From positions 1 to 64,000 of the forward strand of contig VIIQ02000590.1 of NCBI GenBank assembly GCA_007449985.2: DNA of 64,000 bases. The letters are read 5' to 3'. Positions 48,281 through 60,100 of the stretch are shown one piece after another (within the stretch, counting starts at the first letter, position 1; each line of letters begins with the position of its first letter). The notes under the pieces are model-generated. The model saw nothing but the letters and a program-made list of their open reading frames with translations, had not been told where the DNA came from and did no database searches. Position numbers and translations under genes: made by a program. Source of the DNA: Desmodesmus armatus (Eukaryota; Chlorophyta; Chlorophyceae; Sphaeropleales; Scenedesmaceae).

Positions 48281-51200
48281 ATGTCCCTCTGTTGGCTGCC
48301 AGTGCTCGCACATCAGGGACTCCGAGGTGCCGTAGGCAGCCTTGTTGCTGAAGCTAGGGTCTGGGGAGCAGTAGGAAGAGGCGCAGGCGGGCTTTTGGGC
48401 AGCTTGAGCACCCACTCCACCCGCGTCAGCAGCAGCAACAGTACCATGCTGCTGCAGCACCGGCACGTGGCTGCCGCTGCCACTTCACCCTCTGCACCGG
48501 CTCCGACGCGCCAACAGCCTGTTCAGCGTGCCTCCACCAGGCTGTATGCCGGTGCCCACAAAAAGCCCAAGGGCGCCAGCAGCAGCGGCAGCTCGCGCAG
48601 CTCAGCAGCAGTCCCCAAGGAGCTGGTGCTGAAGGCAGTGCCTGGCATAGGCAAGGTGTACATGCAGAAGCTGCAGGAGAAGGGCATCAGCAGCGTGGAT
48701 GTGCTGGCTGACAGCATCCTGAACAGGCTGGGTGAAACCACTGCAGGCTTCACACCAGCTGTCAAGTACCTGCAGGTGAGGAGCCCAATGGGGCCAGCTC
48801 AGTAGCCTGCTTAGCAGCACCTAAAGGCTTGTCAGTATTGTGTTGTACCTGTGGCGTTGCACTGCTCAGAACCTGCACAAAGGGACGAGGAGTGGGTATG
48901 TGTGGTGTCAGTGTTAGTAACAGCACACCTGCTCTCTGTATGTTGCGGTTGAAGTACATCACCAGCAGTAGTACAGTAGCGGCTACAGCAACCATAACTT
49001 GATGCAGTAGCAGTCAACACAACAACCAGCTTGCATTGTGTCCACCCACCCACACCTTGCGGGGCTGGCTGCTGTGTATCAGAGTCTGTGTCACCAGTGA
49101 CCTTTCCCCTGCTGCCCTTAAATTGACAGACTGACTGCCCTCCTGCTGTCTCACAGGAGGAGCTGGGCATCAAGCGGCAGGACCATGCTCAGCGCATCGT
49201 AAAGCACATCACAGCACAGTTCAATGGTGACCTGCACAGCCGGCTGCAGGAGTTTGAGGGGCTGCTGCCAGACGGCCTGGGCACACCGCCACTCACACTG
49301 TGTGTTGAGGGCAACATCAGTGCTGGCAAGTCCACCTTCCTGCAGTACATCACCAATAACAACGAGGAGCTGCAGCAGCAGCTTGGGGTGAGTAAAAATA
49401 GAAACTGTGGGACGCCTGACTGCACACGTTAGAGACCAAAATGTTTTGTAAAGAGTGTGTAAAGAGTGAGTGGTACATAGGCAGTGCAGGTTGTTTTTGT
49501 TGGTGCAGCTCTTGACCCCTCAGCATTGGCAGTGGTGGTTGATGGCGTGGCAGTTGAGGGTCAGGGAAGCAGCAGCGTCTTGTAGGATCCCGTAGGAATG
49601 GGGTGCTTACCGCCAGTATCATGCCTGTGTGCGTTGTGTGCCTCACCACGAGCAAGACCTCTGCACCAATCTCAGCACGACATGACAGCAGCCCTGACAA
49701 CTTGACAGCTGATTTCCTTGCTCCAGTGGTGTAAGCAGCTTCGGCACGCTGTGTGCTGTGCCATGCTGTGCTGTCGCGTGCTGCAGGTTGTGCATGAGCC
49801 AGTTGAGCAGTGGCAGCGTGTGCCCTCAGGTGGTGGTAGCACGCTCAACTTGTTGGAAAAGTTCTACGACGACCCACAGAAGTATGCCTACATCTTCCAA
49901 AACTATGTATCACTGTCACGGGTGCAGCAGGTAGGGAACGCGCTGCTGCAACAGGCAAAGCTGCAGCTTGATGGCTTGAAATTGCTTGTCTTTGTGACGA
50001 CCTCCCCTCCGTCGGCCTTTACTCAATGGATAGCGCTGGGGCTGCTGCATGCCCTTGCACGGCACTGGCAGTAATGGCGACAAGTGGTGGGACCAAACCG
50101 AGTCACAGTGGCAGCAGGCCAGAAGCAGAAGCCTCTCTGTGCCACCTTCCTTCCTGGCAGCCAGCATTGCATTGACTCAGTCTTTACCCACTCCTCACTC
50201 ACCCCTCACTCACTGCTCATGCATGTCCTCACCTGCTGCATGCAGGCGCGTAACAGTGCCAATATCCAGCAGCCGGTGCGGCTGATGGAGCGCTCAGTGT
50301 TCAGCGACCGCATGGTGTTTGTGCGCGCTGTCAGGGAGAGCGGCTGGATGGGTGACGTGGAGCTGGCTGTGTATGACGAGTTCTTCCAGGACCAACTGAG
50401 CCACAACCCCGCCTTGGTGCCTGATGGGTTCATCTACCTCAAGTGCACGCCCAACACCTGCATGGAAAGGTGGGTGGCTTGGTATCTAGGTAGTGGGTGG
50501 GCTGACACAGACATCCTGTAGACCATGTGTTGATGCACAGATATGTGATGTTGCATGGAGCTGGCGTTCCTACAAGCCTTGTCGTGCATGTTAGCGATGC
50601 TCAATGTGTGTGCGGGACATAGGAGAGGTGGTCAGGATGTATGGCAGCAGCTGCACCCTTGCCTGCCCGGCATGGGGCCGGTTTTCCATATACCTACCAG
50701 AAGAAAGCAGGCTCAAAAATGGCAGTAACAGTATGTAGCTTTCTGTGGCAACAGCAGCGTGTACCCTGCAGCCGCAGCAAGGTGCCGTCCACAAGGTTGG
50801 GCCACGCATATTGATGGTCCAAAGGAGACGTGGTAATAAGTGAGCCACGGGCACGACAAATTGAAGAGAGGAGGGCTGACGGTGTGCTGTGCTGGTGTGT
50901 CCTGCAGGTTGAAGATGCGCAACAGGTCTGAGGAGACGACCGTCAGCATGGACTACCTAGAGGGCCTGCATGAGAAGCACGAGGACTGGCTAGGGGCAGG
51001 GCCCAGGTGTATCGAGCTGCAGTCCCGCCGCCGTACGCAGCATGCCGTGCTACCCAACGGCCTGTGGCTGCCTGGCGACATCTCTAGCAACCTTCGGGAC
51101 TCCCTGTACGTGCTGGACAACAAGAGTGCGTCTCCAGAGATGCATCGCGTGCTGAACGGCGTTCCTGCACTTGTGCTGGACGTGGACAGAGATGTGCTGA

Positions 51201-51559
51201 GGGACTTGGACCTCCAGCGCAAGGTGCAGGAAACTGTGTCGGATTACATAACCCTCATGCGGCAGTACCGGGAGCAGCGGGCGAAGCAGCTGAAGCAGGC
51301 GCAGAAGGATAGCAGAGCCGCCAGCATGCAGGGCGGCTTTGCCAGCAGCAGCAGCAGCCAGCCGCGGATGCAGCAGCAAGATGTGCCGGTGGATGTGCAG
51401 GAGGCCATTCGGCTGGTGACAGGCACGGTTGAGCAGGGCGACTTCCACATGTTGCCCACCACCGACGGCAAGCTGTCAGTTACTGGCGGTTTAGAGGCGC
51501 TGCCGATTGCTGTCAGTCGGGAGGCGCCAAGCAAGCTTGCGGCTAGCGCTGTGGCGTAA
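48281..51559 (+). CDS. Deoxynucleoside kinase with N-terminal HhH domain
   Basis: It phosphorylates deoxynucleosides to dNMPs in the salvage pathway. Exons 48281-48775, 49157-49387, 49787-49930, 50246-50469 and 50908-51559 join to 581 residues. The kinase core shows the P-loop VEGNISAGKST, VVHEPVEQW (catalytic Glu region), LMERSVFSDRMVF (the ERS/DR motif) and the LID-like LKMRNRSEE. Ahead of it, VPGIGKVYMQKLQEKGISSV and a following helix make a helix-hairpin-helix, a fold used for DNA or protein contacts and not part of the dCK/dGK kinases I know. The extreme N-terminus is Ser/Ala/Arg-rich and could be an organelle transit peptide. A second in-frame ATG at 48446 (MLLQHRHVAA) is an alternative start. 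The C-terminal about 90 residues are Gln/Ser-rich and low in conservation. Substrate preference cannot be read here. Confidence 0.88.
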
Positions 51560-54175
51560 GGCGCTCAAGGTGGTGGTTTTGGCGTTGCTCTGACGGCCAG
51601 AGGTGGCTGCCTTGTTTGCTGTGTTGGCCGTTGCCGCGGCAAGTGCGTTTATCATTGACATCAGGCTGCATGCATGTGCTTTGTGGGTATGTGTGCTGTT
51701 GCGTCATTGCAGTGACGCACCATGTTGGGTTTGCAACAATGCCTTCCAACTGGGAAGCAGCTTTGCCTGCATGCGGTGCTGCAAGTCTCAGCACGACGCA
51801 CACCAGAGCTGCTGCAAAGGCACGCAGCGCGTGCGTCTCGTGGCGCCTCCCTGACGGGTAGTGGAGCATGGCCGCTGCCTTGTTGTGAAGCACACACAAG
51901 TACCTGGAAATGTGCCTCCTTTTGCGTGCAACAGTGTGTGATGTCGCCAGCTTACTAATGCTCGTGCGGGCATGGTGTGAGCTTTGCAGGTGTGGGCTAG
52001 GGCCTGCGTTTCTCTGTCAAAATGCTGCTTGGTGGTGGGCCAGGCCTGCGCTGGCCAGCTCGCTTTGACGTCCCGTTTTATCAGGGGTTTTGCATCTGAC
52101 CATTGTACCATAGGCTCGTGTTTGCTGTCTGGCCACTCACTGCTGCTCCCTTGGGCTGGAAGCAAGGGGTGTTTGGGCGCCTGGGGGAGGCGGACAAGTG
52201 TTGTGTGCTAGGAACTGACTCTGACTGTTGCTGCTGGTGCGCCGGTACAGTTGTGTGCTGACGCGTTGCGTGCTGACCGTGGTTATGACTGGACAAAGTG
52301 AACATTTGCAGGGGTGGCGTGTATAGCTTGGGCTTGCTGCAATGGGGTTGTTGAAAGCGTGCTGAGGTGTCAGCTCTCAGCAAAGCTGATGTGCATTGGG
52401 TCAGCATCTTTTGTGCTTCCAGCTCCTGTTGGGTGGTGCTGCACTGATGCACCACATGTCGCACTATGGTTGCTGCCTTTCATGAAGCCGATGCTGTGGC
52501 TGACCGTTCAAACCTTCTTGCACATCACAGTGATTGCAGGAGGAATTGTTGCGCTCCTTCAATGCAGCAGTGTGATGCGTGTTGTGCGCTGGGTTGACAT
52601 GTCTGGCAACTCGCCCGCACCAATCTGTAGCTGTGCATCACAATAGGAGAGGCACAGTTCTTGCAGTTGGCGGCTATCGCTGGTTTCAGCTGCGTAAATG
52701 CAAGGTGTGTTGTGTTGTGCTGATGGTGCCACAGTGTGCAAGCAAACAATACACTTTGCCACAAGCCCTGTGCATGAACAGAAACATAGGCTGTAATGGT
52801 GTGCAGTCACAGGCTGCTCGCCACTCTTAGTCCTTGCATACAGCAACTCACAAATTACTCATGGCAGCCTGCGTGCACTGCAATGTCAACCGCCAGCGGT
52901 GGGAAAGAGGATGCTGGCTTGCTGTTTGCACTACAGGCAGCTTGCTTTTTGATGTGCTGTGACTTGGCGCCATTTGCATAAATGTTGTGGAGGATACGAA
53001 CAGCACAACACTCAACTGACAAGAAGGCTGGCGACACCTCGAGCACCAAGTTATACTACACCTCAACTCTGGTGCATGGCTGACAGCGCTAAACCTCAGC
53101 AGTGGTGTCACACATGCAAAGCAACGGCTTGTGCAAGCACGCAAACAGAACTCGCACAACAAGCTGTCCTGCAACACCTGTCAAATCAAAGGCACCCAAA
53201 GCATACACCTCACTAACACACAGCCAAGCAAACCACCCTGCCTGGTCTGCAGGCTCTGTGCGTCACGCACGGTGACGGTCAGCACTGTCCTTCGCATGAC
53301 AGTACAGCACTGCACCGCTATCAGCTGGCTGAACATCAGAGTGCTAGGCCTGGACCCTTGCCAAACTCGGCATCTGCCACATCAGGTGTGCCAGATGCAG
53401 CACGCCACAAGCACAAACAAACACAACTGCGCTGTTGCACCCTGCGCCCCTAGCAACCACCTCCTGCCTTCTCAAGATGTCCCCAAGTGACTACAACCCC
53501 CTGCAACACACACACACACACACACACATTCTGTACCGCCACCAGGCGACTGCCACTGCAGCAACGAATTGATATGCAGCTGCTAGCATAGTAAGCCATG
53601 CAGCCTGGGAGCTGCAGCAGTCAATCACCCCAACCTGGGAGCTGAGTCATGTGGCTCATCCTCTTGCTACATCCGCTCTGTCGTGCCTACTGTACTGTCA
53701 CTCGTGCCCATAGGCCACCTCAACAAGTTGCTGCTCGGCCGACCACAGGCGGTACCGCATGTCAAACAGCAGCAGCCGGCCTGACAGGGAGCTCAGGGAC
53801 AGCATGTGAAAAAAACCAGACCGCCAAACCAACTACATCACGATCAGCACAAGCACTGCATGACCAGTGCGCCTGCAGGATACCTGGCTGCGCTGATACA
53901 CACATACAAGCACAAAAGCTACACGTCCAAACACAACAACATGCCCACAACTGTCATCTGCACTGCATGTGTACATGACATCCGCTGATGCTGTCTGTAT
54001 CAACCTTGCGGCATGCCCTGAGATACAACTGCTGCCAGCCACGCCCCAATCACGCCCCAACAAACAACCCACAGGACATCGAATGCCGCCCGGGCTGCCG
54101 CTATGCCTAGGTACTCTGGCAGCCACAGCAGCAGCAGTAACAGCAGCAGCAGCAGTGCCATCACCAGGAGGTGGT
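51560..54175. other. Convergent intergenic stretch
   Basis: 2.6 kb between the dNK and XRN 3' ends. It contains an (AC)n microsatellite at 53506-53528. Short ORFs on both strands lack splice or family support. No RNA gene is recognised. Confidence 0.5.
53506..53528 (+). repeat. (AC)n microsatellite
   Basis: Eleven and a half uninterrupted AC units. Confidence 0.95.
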
Positions 54176-57100
54176 TCAGTACCGACCACCACCCCTGCCT
54201 TGAGGTGGCCTCTGCAGTGCATTATACGGGTTGTTGCCATACTGCTGCTGCTGCTGGTACTGTGGCTGCTGCTGCTGTTGCTGCTGCCACTGGCCCTGCA
54301 CAGGTGCATACCCACCCTGCGGCTGCAGCTGCAGCTGCTGGAAATGCTGGTGGGGCTGCTGCTGCTGCTGCATGGGGGCACCTCCACCATAGTACCCTCC
54401 TGCAACAGGCCTGGGCCCCTGCTGCTGCTGCTGCTGGTACACAGGTGCTCCATACCCCCTGCCCCCCTGCTGCTGAGGGGTCCCCTCATACTGTCATAAA
54501 ACGACCCCCCACCCCTACCCCCCACAGGAGCAGCACCATAGGGGGCAGGCCTCACTGCAGTGTACCCCCCAGCAGCAACAGGCATGATCCCTGCTGCGGG
54601 TCGCTGCTGGGGCTGCATACCACCATACCCCCCTGGTGCCGCACCCCCGTACACCACCACCTGCGGCTGCTGAACCACCATCGGTGCCGGCTGCTGGTAG
54701 TACACCTGCTGCTGCGGTACTGCTGCAGGTGCTGGCAGATGATGCGACAGCACCCGCTGCCAAGGCTGCTGCTGCTGAGGGGGTGGACCCCCTGCCGCAG
54801 GGCTCCATACCCCCCTCCCGTGCCACCATACCCCCCGCCAGGGGACCCTCCCCTACCCCCATACCCCCCTCCACCTCCATACCCCCCTCCTCCCCTGCCG
54901 CCACCGCCACCGCCCCACCCCCCTCTCCCCTGATCACCGTACTGACCGTACCCCTGCTGCTCTCCCCCATAACCTCCACCCCCATATCCCCCACCACCGC
55001 CACCCTCCTGCCACCGACCCCGCCCACCCCCACGGCCTACGTACCCCCCACGTCCACCGTATGGTCCCCCTCTGCCACCTCCCCTGCCGCCGCCCCCCTC
55101 GTGCCAGAGGGGCTTGTCAGCCGGGAGGTCCTCTGCCTTGATTGAGGGAGTGGGCAGTACTGTGCCCTTCAGCAGCTTGCACATGTGCTCCTGGTGTGGG
55201 GGCAGCTTGTACACGGCAGCGATGACTGCATTGTCCTCGATGTCGGAGCCCAGGGAGAACGGCGCCGGCATGCGGGCAGGGCAGGCCTCGCCATCCACTG
55301 CCAGCAGGAAACCGGACACCCCGTAGGAGGTCTCTGCAAGCAGGCAGCGGTGAACGAGCACGTCAACGAACGAGCATGTCAACGAACGAGCGGTTGTGAA
55401 TGAGCACGTCAATGAGTAAGCGAGGTCTAGACTTGTGTCCACACACAGCAGAGGGTCGCAAACAGGCAAGAAGCACTGTGCGTCGCAGACGTGCCATGCA
55501 GCCAAGGCTGCACCATCCACTGTCACTCGATAAGTACAACAGTGACCATACTGCTTTGCCCACATGCAACACAAGGCCGCCAACAGGCAAGCAGCACGGC
55601 GTGTCACGCAGCCAAGGTGGCACCGTCCAAGGTCACAATTGTTACCTGTGTTGAGTGGCTCCCCTGCCTCTGCTGCACGCTGCTCTGGTGTGAGTGGGGC
55701 GCAGCGGGCCGCAATGGCAGCAAAGATGGGCCCCAGGGGGTGAGTCTTGCGCACGTACATCACCTCCATGCGGTGGCTGTTCCTGTGGGCGGGAAGGGAG
55801 GGGGGGGCAGACAAATAAGAGAACGTGCGGTTGAGTAGGGGGGTGCAGCCGAGATGGCGCCAGTTGCGCCTTGTTGAAAAATAGAACAAAAGGGAGGATC
55901 GAGTGTGTTTGCAGCCACAGAGAGGGGCCCTTGCAGCACCTTGCAGGGGCCTGGGCTGGTTGCGGGGACATCCTCATTGCAATTGGCGCTGTCTTCAAGC
56001 GGCATGAACCCCTTGATGCAACAAGGCAACATGCAACCACACTGACACACTTTCCCGGGTATCATGTAACATAAGGCAAGAGAGAAAGAGAGATGACGCG
56101 GAGTGCCAGGCACACCACGTTGTTTAAGGGGGAGAACGTTACATGTGGCAAGCTCCTCAAGGTGTGCTGACACATGAATACTCTCCCCCCGCCCCCCCCC
56201 CCCCTCACATGAACTTTTCTGTGTTGCTGAGCTTGTCCAGCTCCCTTGACGTTGCCTCCAGCAGCCTGTCCTGCTGTATGAAGGGCAGCAGCGCAACGCC
56301 CTGCCAGGCAAAGCGCTTGCCGTTCATGTCCACCTGGAACTGCTTGGGGTAGAAGTCAAGGATGGGGGACTCCGGGTGGTCAAACAGCCACCTGACACAG
56401 CAGCCAGCAGCAGCAGCAGCAGCAGCGCAAAGGGGGCGGGAAGGAGCACTTTCAGGATCACCCGCAGAGTCGTGAGGGCGTTCATGAGAAAATGCAAGCC
56501 CTCACTGAATGTGTTCCTTGCACTGAATCTGTTCCTGGCAAAAACCACTCGAACTGTTCAGACTCTCCAAACTGTCGTTCCCCGTCCCCACCCGCACAGG
56601 GTGTGAAAACAATGATGCTTGCCCAGCATGCAGAGAGCCAGGAAGGCAACCATCCTTCTTCATCTCAACACCCCCCACCACCACCACCACACACCCACAC
56701 ACAGCCCCCTGTCCCCCCAACCCACCCACTCAACTTCAGAATGTCACACATTGGTTGATGCATTGGCTGAATGCACACCCTGTGTCTACACACACACCAC
56801 CACCACACCCCCCCCACACACACACACTCACTGGAATGGCTCTGGCAGTGCGTGTTTGCTTGCTGCTGGCAGCACCCCCATGAGCTGGTTGAAGGGGCTG
56901 AAGGGCTTGCCAGGGTTGAAGCTGATGGTCAGGCTGGGCAGGTCAACAAGGTCACTGGCAAAGGGGGCGTAGTGGAACGGGTAGAACCTGCACACAGCAT
57001 ATGACGTCACACCAGCAGCACCATCGGCAGCAGAACACAGCAGCACACACTCTGAGTGGCCGGCGTTACAAGAGAGCTACCTGCACTTGTCTCTGCACTC

Positions 57101-60100
57101 ACTTGTCCCCCCCTTGTTTGTCCAATTGTGAGCTCGCAAGTCACACTCTACAGACAGCCAGCCGTCACCGTCCAAAACACCAGCACCATCTGTCAACAAC
57201 CCAGTCCAGCCCACCACAGCACAGTCCCAGAAACAAGCTGCCACTCACCACTGCCAGCCCAGCCTAGGACAGCACAGCACGGTCCCAGAAACAGGCTGCC
57301 ACTCACCACTCCCAGCTGGCGACTCCCTCGTAGTAGTAGCGCATCACCCAGCACAGCCCCTCAACGTAAGCACCCACGATCTCACGGATGATGGTGTCCT
57401 GCTGCCCGGGAGGCGCCTGCATCTTCTCAAGGTAGTACCTAGTGGGGGTGACAGGGTCCCAAAACAAACGTTTAATTTAGCCACGTGTGCGTAGACACAG
57501 GAAGTGTGTGTATACATGCGCCTGTTGATTGAAATGCAGGAGGCGTGCGTGTGCACATGCAGCTGTCATCTGCTCTCTGCTGCCCCCAAGCACCAACACA
57601 CCTTGACTTCCAGCCGTCCTCCCCCAGTCTTATCTTCTCCTCTGCCTCTGCGCTCTCCTCCAGCCTGTCTGTCCTGCTCTTGATCAGCTCCTCAATGTGC
57701 TCCTTGAACTCACTCAGGGCCTCAGGGTCAGCAGCAGACAGAGCCTTGCCATCAGGACCAACAAGACCACGAGGCGTCACCTACACACACACAACACAGA
57801 CTAGCCTGTCAACATTTCAACTAGTCATCATGACATGTACCTGCTGGATGCGGATCATGTGTCAACACACATGTCACACCACCTGTGAGGTGAGGGTCAC
57901 AGAGCCCATGCAGACCGCTGCGGTGTTGTCAGCTAGCAGCAGGCTCGGTGTAAGGAGTGCAGCCATGCATTACTACCACTGCAGGCGAACTCGTTCTCTT
58001 ACTCTCACTATTGGCAGCTAGCTAGTGTAAGTTCCCACACCAGCTAGCTGCTGGCCCGCTAGCTGCACCTTGTCAGGCGGCACCAACAAGCGCGTTGCTA
58101 CTTCTGCAAGGCTGACTGCGCACAAGATGGATGCAGGGTGTTCCACCCTGAGCGGAACAAGCTGTCCATCAGCACCCGATAATGTCATGCATCATGATAT
58201 CAATATGTTGACTGCATCTCCCACCTTGACTGCCCCCTCGCTCTCCAGCTGCTTAAGTGCCGCCTCCTCTACTGTGTCTGGCTCCTCATCATCATCCATC
58301 GCCTCATCATCATCATCCTCCATGCCAGCATCACCATTCACCTGCGCAAGTGCAAGGTGGGCACAACAGACGCAGGCAGGCAGGTGAGTACAGCACCAAA
58401 GGGTTCAGCCAGCTCTGAACCGATAGGAAATGCCATAGATGTGTGGCGACTGTGCAACTTTGTCTCCCAATCAGTACTTGTGCTGCAGCTTGCGTGGCAG
58501 CCACTCTACCCCGTTTGTGACCCTAGCAAATTCAACGGGTTTGTGACCCTAGCAATTCTCTTTCATGCCCCCCAGCTAGGTTCATTGCAGTTGGTGCCTA
58601 CCTCATCTTCAGGCAGGGCAGCCACAGCCTCCCCCTCAGCACCAGCCCCCTCAGCCTGCATCTCCTGCGAACCTCCTGCTCCCTCACCACCACCACCAGC
58701 AGCACCACCAGCAGCAGCACCAGAGGGCGACTCCGCATCAGCCATGCTCTTGTCCCCATCAGAGTCCTGGCTGCCCCCCTCCACCTTGACTTTCTTTGTC
58801 ACCGGCTCAGGGACAGGCCCAGAGTCCTGAGCCTCATCCCCACTGGCATTGGCGCCTCCCTTGGAGACCCCGACAGACCCCTCCTCCTGCTGCTGCTGCT
58901 CGGACGGCTGGCTGCCGCCGCCGCCAGCAGCAGCAGCGCCCCCCCTTCAGCTTCTCACGCAGCAGCTGAGCCGCAGACTTATTGCTGCCAGCATTGCTGC
59001 CAGCTGCTGCTGCTGCTCCAGCCGCCGCTGCCTCAGCCTTGACCGCATTGCCATCCTCATCGAAGCGCGTGTGCTGCCCGGCAGTGCCGTTTGCTGCTGC
59101 TGCTGCTGCCGGCGGCTGCTGGGCGTTGCTGCTGAAATTGAGTTTGTTCTTGGCTAGGCTGCTGACAGGCACGATGGCCCCAGAGGCCTCCAGCTGGGCT
59201 TGGAAGGATGCACTAGGGGCTGCCTCTGATGCAATGTACTTGCGCTTTGACTGCGCACGCTGCTTCTGCTGGGCGTGGTTCTGGTGCTTCACACGCTCAC
59301 GCTGCCTGGGGGTGGACAGGATGGGGGCGAGGGATGGGGCGAGGGGGGGGGGGATGGGGGCGGGGGTGAATGCGTGTGCGTCCGTGTGGAGTGACGGAAG
59401 GGGAAGCTGGAAGCATGGGCAGGAGGGGGCGAGGGACTGCAGCAAATCTCCATCCATCCTCGTGTTACCCCTTGACCCGACACACCCTCATAAAGCAACC
59501 ATCCAGACATGTTTCTCACCGTCACTACTGTCCTGCAGCTGAACTGCCATGGCACTCCACCTACAGCTCCCCCCCCCCCAACTCAAATTCAGTGTGTCGC
59601 CCAACTTGACAGCAGTCTCATGAACTTCTGAAAGAGGACGTCTAGCATTACGATAGAATGTACGAGCCCCCAACTCACCTTCACTGTGTCACCACACACC
59701 TTGACAGCAGTCGCATACGAGTCATGCATGCACTCCTGAAAAATAACGTCCAATCAGTATGAGTCACACAACCTCAGCTGCGTCGCCACCCACCTTGAGA
59801 GCAGTCTCATGCGCTTCTGAAAGATGACATCCTCAAATGAACCGATCTTCCTAATGAACTTCTCCACCCGGGCCAGGTCCACCTGGGCACCCCGTGTGAG
59901 GTAGCCACCCAGCTCTGGCAGCATCTGCTTGTATATGGTCATCATCAGGTCAATGGCACCCTGCAGGAACAACATGGTCCATGTCAGCAGAATGGTTGAC
60001 AAGCAGACAGAAACAAGGCAACCATGAGTGACATATGCTGCGCATCGTCGCCCACCAAGCTGGCTTGACTTCAAAAACCCTTCATTCTCCATGCCTGTCC

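Noticed and set aside
58341..58780. Acidic and Gly/Ala-rich segments as separate small genes.
   Set aside because: They splice in frame between the two XRN halves and use XRN-compatible phases.
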